A DNA stretch of 39,989 bases from Phycisphaerae bacterium (GTDB lineage Bacteria > Planctomycetota > Phycisphaerae > Phycisphaerales > SM1A02), in NCBI GenBank assembly GCA_002862305.1, contig PKCS01000022.1, forward strand, positions 1 through 39,989. The letters are read 5' to 3'. Below, piece after piece: positions 8,404 through 16,439 of the stretch (the first letter of the stretch is position 1; every line of letters begins with the position of its first letter). A program made the position numbers and the translations under genes. The notes beneath the pieces were generated by a model. It searched no databases and had not been told where the DNA came from. It saw only the letters and a list, made by a program, of their open reading frames with translations.

Positions 8404-9273
8404 ATGGAGTTCGACCTCGCCAACATCCTGATCACGGGGGCCATCGGCCTCGCCGGGGGCCTGCTCGGCGGCCTGCTTGGGATCGGGGGATCGATCGTCG
8501 TGATCCCCATGCTCGGGTTCGCCTACGGTCCCAACCAGCAGCTCTACCAGGCGACCGCGATGATCATGAACGTCGTGGTGGGCGCCAGCGCGACCCTCAA
8601 GCACCACCTGAAGGGGGCGATCCAGCTTCGGCTGGTGGCTCGCCTGATCCCCGCGGCCCTGGTCGGGATCCTGGGGGGGGTGGCGCTCAGCAACGCGATC
8701 CCCCCACTGCCGTTGCAGCTGCTCTTCGCCGTGTTCCTGGTCTACATCGGGCTGCGCGAGGCGTGGACGGCGTACGGCCCCGGCCGTCGCGACGAGCCGC
8801 GGGAGGGACGGGAGTCCACGGGCAGGGTCGCCGGGGTGGGCGGGTTCACGGGACTCCTCGCCGGCCTGCTGGGCATCGGGGGGGGGATCGTGATCATCCC
8901 CCTGCTCAAGCGATTCTGCAGGATGGAGATGAAGCAGGCCATTCCCGCCAGCTCGGCGACCATGCTGGTCACCGCGACGGTGGGCGCCACGTACAAGAAC
9001 CTCACGCTCCCGGAACTCATGGCCCCGGACGGGACCCCCCTCCGGATCGCCGAGAGCCTGGGACTGGCGGCGGCGATGGTCCCGACGGCCTTCCTCGGGA
9101 GCTACGTGGGGGCCGGCCTCATGCATCGGCTCCCGATGGGACTGATCAGGAGGATCTTCGCGATCCTGATCCTCCTCGCGGCGGCCAGGATGGCGTCCTC
9201 GGCGTGGACCCAGATGAAGGCGACACCGGCCGCCGGGATCACGCTGGCCGCGGAGTCGGCGGTCACTCGCTGA
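8404..9273 (+). CDS. TauE/SafE family sulfite/anion permease
   Basis: Polytopic inner-membrane protein of 289 residues, the usual size of TauE/SafE (former DUF81) exporters of sulfite, sulfoacetate or related organic anions. It has the internal duplication typical of the family: GGLLGGLLGIGGSIVVIPML near the N terminus and GLLAGLLGIGGGIVIIPLL in the second half, separated by a charged loop (YGPGRRDEPREGRES). About eight membrane segments can be drawn. The ATG at 8404 leads straight into the first hydrophobic segment and follows the possible -10 box TACACT. The 3' end overlaps the oppositely oriented DUF1573 gene by 11 bases. Nothing nearby concerns sulfur, so the transported substrate is open. 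Confidence 0.9.
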   Translation: MEFDLANILITGAIGLAGGLLGGLLGIGGSIVVIPMLGFAYGPNQQLYQATAMIMNVVVGASATLKHHLKGAIQLRLVARLIPAALVGILGGVALSNAIPPLPLQLLFAVFLVYIGLREAWTAYGPGRRDEPREGRESTGRVAGVGGFTGLLAGLLGIGGGIVIIPLLKRFCRMEMKQAIPASSATMLVTATVGATYKNLTLPELMAPDGTPLRIAESLGLAAAMVPTAFLGSYVGAGLMHRLPMGLIRRIFAILILLAAARMASSAWTQMKATPAAGITLAAESAVTR

Positions 9274-10432
9274 CCGGGCTCGCGCCGGCCGGGGAACGCA
9301 CCGAGATGAAGGCGGGAACCACGATGTCCGCACGGTTGCTGGCTCGGATCGTCAGCGGGAAGTAGTACATCCCCTCCGGCTTGTCCGGATCGACGGTGAA
9401 GCGATAGGTCGTCGCGAGTTCGTCCTCCGACTCGAGGATCTCCTGCGAGGCGATCTCCACCGTGATCCCGGGTTCGTCGGTGGTCGCGGAGACGATTGGT
9501 CCGGTCAGGCTCGCCTCCCGGGAGGAATGGACCTTCTCGATGCTGCCACCGGGGGGCGTGCGTCCGAGGTTCAGCATGTAGGACTTCAGCTTGAACCGTC
9601 GGTCGATGTCGAGCGCACTGTTGCGGTGGCGCAGCAACACCTCGACCAGCGGGGCGTCCTCCCGGTCGGTCTCGACGACCACGTAGCGCTCGTATCGTCC
9701 ATCGGGTTGCCGGTAGTCCTCGATGTCGTAGACCAGGAGGTGCTGGACGCGAGGGCCTACGGTGGCCTCCTTGCTGGCTCCATAGAGCGGAGGGCGGCCC
9801 TGGACGGACAGCACCCGGAAGGGTTGCCGGTCGAGCGAGGACACCATGAGGGTGCCGGTCTGGTTGACCACGGCGTTGCTGTTGGGATCGTTGGGCTCCC
9901 CCACGGTATTGATGTACTGGGGCCGGATCCGGACCGGACGGGAGACCTCGGCGGTGCCGTCGAACTCGAGGAGCTTCGAATAGCCCTCGACCAGGACCTT
10001 GATCCGGGTGGTCTTGCGACCGACCGAGTTCTGGGGGTCCAGCTGGGCCTCGAGGGTCACCTTCCCACCCGGGGGGATGGTCTGGCCGTCGAGGCTCCTG
10101 GTGGTCGTGCAGGCACAGCTTGACTGGACGGTGACGATGGTCAGGGGTTCGTTGGAGATGTTCTCGAGCTCGACGGATCCGTCGACGGGGGTCTCGGGAT
10201 CGGTCGTCCCCCAGTTCAGGATGCTGGGGATCACCCGGATCGGGGGGATGGCATCCCTGGCCTGGCCGGAGATCTCGCCGGCGGGGCCGGGAGCCGCCGT
10301 CGAATCCGAGCCGGGCGAGGCATCATTCGAGGACCCTTCGGAACAGCCCTGGAACAGTCCGAGGACCAGCAGGAGGGACCAGAGCACGGCTCCGGAGGCG
10401 ATGGATGGACTCGAGCTGGGTGGCATCTTCAC
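9263..10432 (-). CDS. DUF1573 domain lipoprotein
   Basis: Secreted lipoprotein of 389 residues, probably anchored in a membrane facing the periplasm. The signal peptide runs to a lipobox LFQGC with the lipidated cysteine at residue 30, followed by a Ser/Gly/Pro-rich linker. Residues about 70-145 form the immunoglobulin-like DUF1573 domain (NWGTTDPETPVDGSVELENIS, SSCACTTTR, IPPGGKVTLEAQLD). The remaining 240 residues are beta-rich and may hold further Ig-like modules. DUF1573 proteins are common in Planctomycetota and Bacteroidota; their role is unknown. The GTG at 10432 is chosen because GGAG lies 7 bases upstream; an ATG at 10426 would lose two residues. The gene overlaps the TauE gene tail to tail by 11 bases. 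Confidence 0.85.
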   Translation of the reverse strand: MKMPPSSSPSIASGAVLWSLLLVLGLFQGCSEGSSNDASPGSDSTAAPGPAGEISGQARDAIPPIRVIPSILNWGTTDPETPVDGSVELENISNEPLTIVTVQSSCACTTTRSLDGQTIPPGGKVTLEAQLDPQNSVGRKTTRIKVLVEGYSKLLEFDGTAEVSRPVRIRPQYINTVGEPNDPNSNAVVNQTGTLMVSSLDRQPFRVLSVQGRPPLYGASKEATVGPRVQHLLVYDIEDYRQPDGRYERYVVVETDREDAPLVEVLLRHRNSALDIDRRFKLKSYMLNLGRTPPGGSIEKVHSSREASLTGPIVSATTDEPGITVEIASQEILESEDELATTYRFTVDPDKPEGMYYFPLTIRASNRADIVVPAFISVRSPAGASPVSE

Positions 10433-10633
10433 GTGTTCTCTCCGATAAGGTGTCCCAGGGGACTGGATCGCGGCCGAGCGGATGGACCGGCTGAACTAGG
10501 CTGAGCGTTCAGGAGCGTGCTTTTTACCAGCGATCCGCGACGAATGGGCTCACCGTCCGGCCCTGCGGGCCTGCAGGGGGCAAAAAAGAGTCAAATACTA
10601 GGCCTTCATCCTTTCCCCGGGGCCCTGATACAT

Positions 10634-10639
10634 TACTAT
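10634..10639 (+). promoter_or_regulatory. Candidate -10 box of the intergenic small RNA
   Basis: TACTAT, preceded by a partly overlapping TACATT at 10629-10634, ends 5 bases before the first hairpin of the proposed RNA. That places a start at about 10645-10646. The -35 position holds only a poor match (ctttcc at 10611-10616). Confidence 0.4.
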
Positions 10640-10644
10640 TGTCT

Positions 10645-10841
10645 GTGAGGAATGAGAGCCTCACGACGCCCAGCGTCATCCGACTCCCCTTCATTCATCA
10701 CTGAATGGGACCCACGAATCACAGGCCACTCGGCGACTCTGCCCCTGCATCGAGTCCGCCAGGGCCGGGCATCCAGCAGGATGCCTTCACGGACCCTTTT
10801 CCCTCCCTCCGCCCCCGGCCTTGTGCCGGGGGTCTTTTTTT
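10645..10841 (+). ncRNA. Putative structured small RNA, about 195 nt
   Basis: The 496-base gap between the DUF1573 gene and the thiolase gene holds no credible protein but a chain of perfect hairpins on the + strand. They are GTGAGG/CCTCAC (10645-10664), GACGC/GCGTC (10665-10677), CATTCA/TGAATG (10692-10707), a long interrupted stem 10732-10760 (GGCG, ACTC and TGC pairing with GCA, GAGT and CGCC), and GGCATCC/GGATGCC (10768-10785). The chain ends in an intrinsic terminator. A -10-like TACTAT sits just before the first stem. The C-rich single strand 10800-10810 (ccctccctcc) could pair with Shine-Dalgarno sequences. It does not look like SRP RNA, tmRNA, RNase P or 6S RNA to me, and no known riboswitch is recognised. 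It could instead be an attenuator leader of the thiolase gene. The existence of the RNA is inference; the hairpins are seen. Confidence 0.5.
10812..10841 (+). terminator. Intrinsic (rho-independent) terminator
   Basis: An eight-pair GC stem, CCCCCGGC with GCCGGGGG around the loop CTTGT, is followed by TC and seven T residues. This is the clearest intrinsic terminator in the window. It reads rightward and lies 87 bases before the thiolase start, so it ends a transcript that begins in the gap itself. Confidence 0.9.
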
Positions 10842-10916
10842 CACCGTGGGCGAGCGTGGCCCCTCACGGGAACCCCGGGACCCCCGGGACCCCCAGCCAC
10901 GCCATGCGGGCCCGTC

Positions 10917-10922
10917 TACACT
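10917..10922 (+). promoter_or_regulatory. Candidate -10 box of the thiolase gene
   Basis: TACACT ends 6 bases before the ATG at 10929; the six bases between are all G. Transcription would start at or next to the A of the ATG, giving a leaderless mRNA independent of the small RNA that terminates upstream. Confidence 0.4.
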
Positions 10923-10928
10923 GGGGGG

Positions 10929-12131
<1,203 letters not shown>

Positions 12132-12144
12132 CGCGAGCACCCGC

Positions 12145-13473
12145 TCAGGGCATGCGCGCGATCTTCTCGAAGCCGTCCCCGAAGGCGGCCACCAGGGCAT
12201 CGATCTCGACCTCGGTCATCGGGGTCGACATCATCGCGGTGCAGGTGTTGATCATGATGAAGCCCGCCTCGAAGAGGTGGTCGAGCAGGGCCGAGAGCCT
12301 TGCCCCCTCCTCGGGCGAGAGATAGGCCTCGCGGAAGTTCCGGGGCGGCGTTTCCTTCATGTGGACCCGCAGTATCGAACCCGCTCCGGTCACGCAGGCC
12401 CTGGCACCCGTCGCCCTCGCTGCCTCGGTGATCCCGGTCCGGGCGCGCTCGCTGAGTGCGTTGATCCGCGCCACCGCCGTCTCGTCGAAGTCCAGCATCG
12501 CCACGTGCCCCGCGACCATGCTGATCGGGTTCGCGGAGAAGGTCCCGGAGTGCGGAAACAGGTAGCGGCCGCCGTTGGGGTCCATGACGTCCATGACATC
12601 CGCCCGCCCGGCGACCGCGCCGACCGGGAACCCCCCGCCGATCATCTTGCCCATCGCAGTCAGGTCGGCCTGGATCCCGTAGTGGCTCTGCAGCCCCCCG
12701 TACTCGGACCGGAAGGTGATCACCTCGTCCAGGACCAGCAGCGAGCCGTTCGCGGTGGTCCAGTCCCGGATCGCCCGCATGAAGCCGGGCTCCACGGGGT
12801 TGAGTCCGACCCGGTGGGGCATCGGGTCCAGGACCACCCCGGCGATCTCCTCACGATGCTCGTCGAGCAGTGCGAGGGCCCGCTCGACGTCGTTGAAGGG
12901 GAGGATGACCACGTTGTCGAGGGATGAGTCCGGGGTGCCGTGGACCAGGGGCACCGTGTTCGGTCGCTCGGCGCTTCCCCAGTTCTCCGGCTTCGGGGTC
13001 TGGCTGACCTCGGCGTAGTCGTACCCGCCGTGGTAGGCACCCTCGATCTTCGCGATCCGGGGTCGACCGGTGAAGGCACGGGCCGCCTTGATCCCGACCA
13101 TGATCGCCTCGGTCCCGGAATTGACGAAGCGTATCTTCTCGAAGCCCGGACTCCTCGAGCAGAGGTGCTCCGCGAAGGCGACCTCGGATTCGGTGGCCAT
13201 CATGTAGGCGGTCCCGCGCTCGAGCTGCTCGGTCACCGCCCGAACGATCGGTGGATAGGCGTGGCCGTGGATCAGGGAGGCCATGTTGTTGGAGAAGTCG
13301 ATGCGGGTGGTCCCGTCGAGGTCGGTGATCCGGCAGCCCTCGCCACGAGCGGCGTAGGCGGGGTGGGGCTTCCTGAGCACCGTGTTCCGGCTGACGCCTC
13401 CCGGGAGCACTCGTTGGGCCCTCGCGAAGAGCTCCGCACTCTGACTCGCTGCCTGTTCGGTCTGGATGCTCAT
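12145..13473 (-). CDS. Class III aminotransferase, glutamate-1-semialdehyde-mutase-like (probable beta-amino acid or beta-aminoacyl-CoA transaminase)
   Basis: PLP enzyme of 442 residues. It carries NSGTEA (118-123), YHGG (147-150), the PLP-ring aspartate D249 in LLVLDEV and the Schiff-base lysine K276 in MGKMIGGG, followed by HSGTFSANP. Overall it resembles HemL (glutamate-1-semialdehyde 2,1-aminomutase). However, close relatives of HemL also include beta-phenylalanine aminotransferases and Kat, the 3-aminobutyryl-CoA transaminase described from Candidatus Cloacamonas. In an operon with a 2,3-aminomutase and CoA-transferase, a role in removing the beta-amino group is the better reading; heme synthesis is unlikely because no hem gene is present. 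It is the last gene of the operon. Its ATG overlaps the preceding stop (ATGA) and has GGAGGAA 7 bases upstream, so it may also initiate on its own. An open extension upstream in the same frame is a shadow. Confidence 0.9.
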   Translation of the reverse strand: MSIQTEQAASQSAELFARAQRVLPGGVSRNTVLRKPHPAYAARGEGCRITDLDGTTRIDFSNNMASLIHGHAYPPIVRAVTEQLERGTAYMMATESEVAFAEHLCSRSPGFEKIRFVNSGTEAIMVGIKAARAFTGRPRIAKIEGAYHGGYDYAEVSQTPKPENWGSAERPNTVPLVHGTPDSSLDNVVILPFNDVERALALLDEHREEIAGVVLDPMPHRVGLNPVEPGFMRAIRDWTTANGSLLVLDEVITFRSEYGGLQSHYGIQADLTAMGKMIGGGFPVGAVAGRADVMDVMDPNGGRYLFPHSGTFSANPISMVAGHVAMLDFDETAVARINALSERARTGITEAARATGARACVTGAGSILRVHMKETPPRNFREAYLSPEEGARLSALLDHLFEAGFIMINTCTAMMSTPMTEVEIDALVAAFGDGFEKIARMP

Positions 13474-14150
13474 GACGACGTTCCTCCATGATGGACCTCG
13501 GCGGGAAGCACCGGCGCACCGGTACGCTCCTGAAGGGTAGGCAGGTCGACCCCGGGACCGAGCTCCACGACCCGGAAACCGCCCGGGGTCACGTCGAGAA
13601 CCGCGAGGTCCGAATACACGCGATCGACCACGCCACGACCGGTCAGGGGGTAGGTGCACGCCTCGACCAGCTTGGGGTCGCCGGTCTTCGTGCAGTGCTG
13701 GGTCATGACGAAGACCTGCTTCACCCCCGCCACCAGGTCCATCGCACCCCCCACCGCGGGGATCGCGTCGGGGGCTCCCGTGGACCAGTTCGCCAGGTCC
13801 CCGGTGGCGGAGACCTGCATGGCGCCCAGCACGCTGAGGTCGAGGTGCCCGCCGCGGATCATCGCGAAGCTGTCGGCATGGTGGAAGTAGGCGGCGCCCG
13901 CGTTGGCGGTGACGTGCCGCTTGCCCGCGTTGATGAGTTCGGGGTCCCCTGCGCCCTCCTCGGGAGAGGGCCCCATGCCGAGCAGCCCGTTCTCGGTGTG
14001 GTAGATGAAGGTACGACCCTCGGGGACGAACCGGGCGACGAGCTCGGGGATCCCGATGCCGAGGTTGACGTAGGAACCGTCGGCGATGTCCTGGGCGAGG
14101 CGCCTGGCCATCTGCTCGCGGGTCCATCCGAGGGTGGTTGCCTGGCTCAT
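13470..14150 (-). CDS. pcaJ: 3-oxoacid CoA-transferase subunit B (PcaJ-like)
   Basis: Beta subunit of a family I CoA-transferase that moves CoA from succinyl-CoA to a 3-oxoacid. The 226 residues include the catalytic glutamate E53 in HTENGLLGMGPSP. Also present are the family stretches FHHADSFAMIRGGHLDL, TGDLANWSTG, IPAVGGAMDLV, HCTKTGDPKLV and CTYPLTGRGVVDRVYSDLAVLDVTPGG. As I recall them, these are nearer to 3-oxoadipate CoA-transferase PcaJ than to acetoacetate-specific ScoB/AtoA. The start at 14150 overlaps the stop of the A subunit by four bases (ATGA) and has GGAGGGAG 10 bases upstream; the stop overlaps the aminotransferase start. No other pca genes for aromatic ring cleavage are nearby, which suggests the 3-oxoacid comes from another source. 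Confidence 0.94.
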   Translation of the reverse strand: MSQATTLGWTREQMARRLAQDIADGSYVNLGIGIPELVARFVPEGRTFIYHTENGLLGMGPSPEEGAGDPELINAGKRHVTANAGAAYFHHADSFAMIRGGHLDLSVLGAMQVSATGDLANWSTGAPDAIPAVGGAMDLVAGVKQVFVMTQHCTKTGDPKLVEACTYPLTGRGVVDRVYSDLAVLDVTPGGFRVVELGPGVDLPTLQERTGAPVLPAEVHHGGTSS

Positions 14151-14857
14151 GGGTAGCTTGCTCCCTCCGCGACCAGCCGCGACTCGTGAACCGGGTCGGC
14201 GACCTCCAGCACGCGGTCCACGAAGATCCCCGGGGTGACGATCGTCTCGGGGTCGATCGCCCCGGGCTCCAGGACCCTCGCGGCCTGCACGATGGTGACG
14301 TCGGCCGCGGTGGCCATGATCGGGGCGAAGTTCCGGGCGGTCTTGTTGTAGAGCACGTTGCCGTGGGTGTCCGCGGTCGCACCCTTGATCAGGGCGTAGT
14401 CGGCGGTGAGGCCGTGCTCGAGGACGTACTCGCGTCCATGGAACTCACGGGATTCCTTACCCTCCGCCAGGGGGGTCCCCACCGCGGTGGGCGTGAAGAA
14501 GGCGGGGACGCCCGCGCCGCCGGCGCGGATCCGCTCCGCCAGGGTCCCCTGGGGGACCAGCTCCAGCTCGGTGAACCCCTCCCGATAGAGCTCGGGAAAG
14601 ACCGTGGAGTTCAGGGTCTTGGGAAAGGAGCAGATCACCTTGGTGACGCGGCGCTCCTTGAGCAACGCGGCAAGCCCCACCTCACCACTCCCGGTGTTGT
14701 TGCTGATGATGGTCAGGTTGGAGGCCCCCTGGTCGATGAGGGCATGGATCAGCTCGACCGGGCTGCCGGCCTCGCCGAATCCCCCGACCATGATGCTGGA
14801 CCCGTCGGGGATGTCCGCGACCACCTCGGCCGCGCTGGCTGCCCGCTTGTCGATCAT
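14147..14857 (-). CDS. pcaI: 3-oxoacid CoA-transferase subunit A (PcaI-like)
   Basis: Alpha subunit, 236 residues, forming a heteromer with the B subunit encoded immediately downstream. Family motifs are SIMVGGFGEAGSPVELI, LTIISNNTGSGEVGLAALL, VPQGTLAERIRAGGAGVPAFFTPT, LAEGKESREFHGREYVLE, NVLYNKTARNFAPIMATAA and IVTPGIFVDRV. The CSFPKTLNSTVFPELYREG segment resembles PcaI rather than ScoA, where a different sequence stands at this point. The start ATG overlaps the aminomutase stop as ATGA and there is no Shine-Dalgarno before it (ccagatcaacggttgcgg), so translation probably depends on ribosomes finishing the aminomutase. The physiological substrate is inferred from the neighbours: a 3-oxoacid or beta-amino acid made by the aminomutase route. 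Confidence 0.94.
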   Translation of the reverse strand: MIDKRAASAAEVVADIPDGSSIMVGGFGEAGSPVELIHALIDQGASNLTIISNNTGSGEVGLAALLKERRVTKVICSFPKTLNSTVFPELYREGFTELELVPQGTLAERIRAGGAGVPAFFTPTAVGTPLAEGKESREFHGREYVLEHGLTADYALIKGATADTHGNVLYNKTARNFAPIMATAADVTIVQAARVLEPGAIDPETIVTPGIFVDRVLEVADPVHESRLVAEGASYP

Positions 14858-16332
14858 CCGCAACCGTTGATCTGGGGCATGGAACTCACGGGCATCGCCG
14901 GAGCCTTGCCATCCTCGGTGACCCGCGTGTAGTCGAAGAGGCCGGCCTCGTCGAAGAGGACCCGGTCCGCGTAGTCGTCGAACCACACCGCGTCGGGATT
15001 CCGACCGACGATGCAGACCTTGCCCCGGTCGGGGGCGTCGGCCGCGTTGCGCAGCAGCTTGAAGATCACCACGCCGTTCTCGGCCCCCTTGAGGCCGGGA
15101 ATGGGCTCGTTGGTCACCGCATTCACCTCGGTCTTGCCCTTGTAGTGGGTGATCGAGAGCCGTGCGTGGTTCTCGATGCCGGAGAGGCCCTTCTGGGACT
15201 CGTTGAGCGTCTGCCATGCGGTCTCGATGGGGACGTTGAACGCCTTGTACGCGACGATGTCCCGCCCGCAGAAGAAGTAGTGGTTCTCCCCGCCCATCCG
15301 CTTGAACTCACGCTGGAGGATGCGGAGGGCCTTGTAGTCGTCGTTGACCCCCTTGATGATCGGGGACTGGTTCTCGACCGTGAGCCAGCCGCGGGAGATC
15401 AGGCCGCGCATCGCCTCCCAGGTGTCGGGGACCCACTGCAGGAAGCCCTTCTCGTCCTTCACGTAGTTCCCGTCGTCGTCCTTGGCCAGGATCTCGTCGG
15501 GATGCTCGAAATGGAGCATGAAATGCAGGCCCACCTGCGGGTAGGTCTCGTGGAACCGATCCAGCATGTCCAGGAACGGGCCGTCGAACCGCTTGGGGTA
15601 GAAGGCCATTTCCTTGGTGCCGATCCGGATCGACTCGATGCCGGACTCCGCGAGGGCCGAGAGCCAGGCGGCGATCTTCATGTTGTTGAGCACCATCGGG
15701 TCACCGCCGGAGAGGAGGATCTCGCGAAGCTTCTCGCGACCGGTCTCGGGGTGCAGGCCACCGTTCTCCTCGACCAACCGGTTGTGCTCGAGGATGTACG
15801 CGGTCACGTCGGGGATCTTCGCGAGCCCCTTCTTGGCCACGGTGCCGTCGTGTCGTTCGACCTCCTTGCGGGCGATGAGCTCCTCGCGATAGCAGAAGCG
15901 GCAGTGCGCGGAACAGGTGGAGACGACGTACATCAGCCCCATCTCGTACTTGTGCAGGAGGCCCTCCACCGGGCTGTAGTCCATCTGGTTGCCGGGGTCC
16001 TCGGAGCCGGCCATGTCCATGGTCTCGTCCGCGCTCGGCTTCACGATCCGCTTGATCGGCTCGCTCTTCTGTGCGAGCTCGAAGTAGTGGCGGGTGATCT
16101 TGACCGGCATGCGCTTCTCGACGTCCCGATCCGTCCCCTTGAGCACCCGGAGGCTCACGACCTCGTCGTTCGAATAGAAGGACATCATGTCCTCGGGAGC
16201 ACGCTCGTTGAAGAACGGCGCGAGACCGGTGACGATCTCCCGTTCATGGCGAGTCTCCTCGACGGTCTCCAGGAAGGCCTTCTCACGCTCGGTCTGGGTG
16301 TAGGTCGCTTTGGTTCGCACGATGTACTCCAT
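14854..16332 (-). CDS. Radical SAM 2,3-aminomutase (KamA family; lysine/glutamate 2,3-aminomutase-like)
   Basis: Moves the amino group of an alpha-amino acid from C2 to C3 using SAM, a [4Fe-4S] cluster and PLP. The 492 residues carry the cluster motif CSAHCRFC (Cys140, 144, 147), the SAM-binding GGD at 209-211 in LLSGGDPMVL, and a probable PLP lysine K400 in HYKGKTEV. The protein is longer than typical KamA (about 415) and far longer than EpmB (about 340); it has inserts such as KDDDGNYVKDEKGFLQWVP. At the two sites where lysine 2,3-aminomutase holds the substrate side chain with aspartates, I read Arg357 and a threonine, which would favour an acidic substrate; that alignment is from memory. 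It is the first gene of the operon. I chose the ATG at 16332; the GTG at 16395 lies upstream of the predicted transcription start. Confidence 0.9.
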   Translation of the reverse strand: MEYIVRTKATYTQTEREKAFLETVEETRHEREIVTGLAPFFNERAPEDMMSFYSNDEVVSLRVLKGTDRDVEKRMPVKITRHYFELAQKSEPIKRIVKPSADETMDMAGSEDPGNQMDYSPVEGLLHKYEMGLMYVVSTCSAHCRFCYREELIARKEVERHDGTVAKKGLAKIPDVTAYILEHNRLVEENGGLHPETGREKLREILLSGGDPMVLNNMKIAAWLSALAESGIESIRIGTKEMAFYPKRFDGPFLDMLDRFHETYPQVGLHFMLHFEHPDEILAKDDDGNYVKDEKGFLQWVPDTWEAMRGLISRGWLTVENQSPIIKGVNDDYKALRILQREFKRMGGENHYFFCGRDIVAYKAFNVPIETAWQTLNESQKGLSGIENHARLSITHYKGKTEVNAVTNEPIPGLKGAENGVVIFKLLRNAADAPDRGKVCIVGRNPDAVWFDDYADRVLFDEAGLFDYTRVTEDGKAPAMPVSSMPQINGCG

Positions 16333-16368
16333 CCTTGAGTGGGGGATGCGGAAGGGAACCGGTACAGG

Positions 16369-16433
16369 TTGCAGCCTCTGTAACGAATCGTACACTGGGA
16401 AGGTTCGTTTGGAACAGATTATTCAATCGGAGG
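16369..16433. promoter_or_regulatory. Divergent promoter region with inverted repeat, candidate RpiR operator
   Basis: Between the aminomutase operon and the regulator, a rightward promoter can be drawn as TTGCAG (16369-16374), 16 bases, TACACT (16391-16396). A leftward one can be drawn as TTCCAA (16414-16409), 16 bases, TACGAT (16392-16387). The perfect inverted repeat AACGAA (16382-16387) / TTCGTT (16404-16409), centres 22 bp apart, overlaps both. A dimeric HTH protein bound here would cover both promoters on one face of the helix. GGAGG at 16429-16433 is the ribosome binding site of the regulator, 6 bases before its ATG. Confidence 0.5.
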
Positions 16434-16439
16434 CCGTAA

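Noticed and set aside
5351-8404. Open frame of 1017 codons antisense to putA, and a similar 823-codon frame (37483-39954) antisense to gyrA
   Set aside because: Both mirror the codon bias of the sense genes and show no family sequence.
10565-10590. CCCTGC/GCAGGG stem with an adjacent A-run as a terminator
   Set aside because: The A-run follows the stem on the + strand, so it gives no U-tract in the proper place in either direction.
12145-13473. Annotation as HemL (glutamate-1-semialdehyde aminomutase) of heme synthesis
   Set aside because: The fold is shared by beta-amino acid transaminases, no hem genes are near, and the operon context favours catabolism. Not fully excluded.
12145-14382. 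745-codon reading of the aminotransferase frame
   Set aside because: The first 300 codons overlap both CoA-transferase genes in another frame and show no family sequence; the ATG at 13473 has a strong GGAGG and the correct start.
14854-16332. The aminomutase as EpmB, modifying lysine 31 of the nearby EF-P
   Set aside because: EpmB is about 340 residues and works with EpmA, which is absent. This protein is about 490 residues and starts a catabolic operon with CoA-transferase genes. The EF-P link cannot be excluded without assay but is the weaker reading.
12145-16332. Classical clostridial lysine fermentation operon
   Set aside because: kamD, kamE, kdd, kce and kal are all missing, and the CoA-transferase looks like PcaIJ rather than the butyryl-CoA:acetoacetate enzyme.
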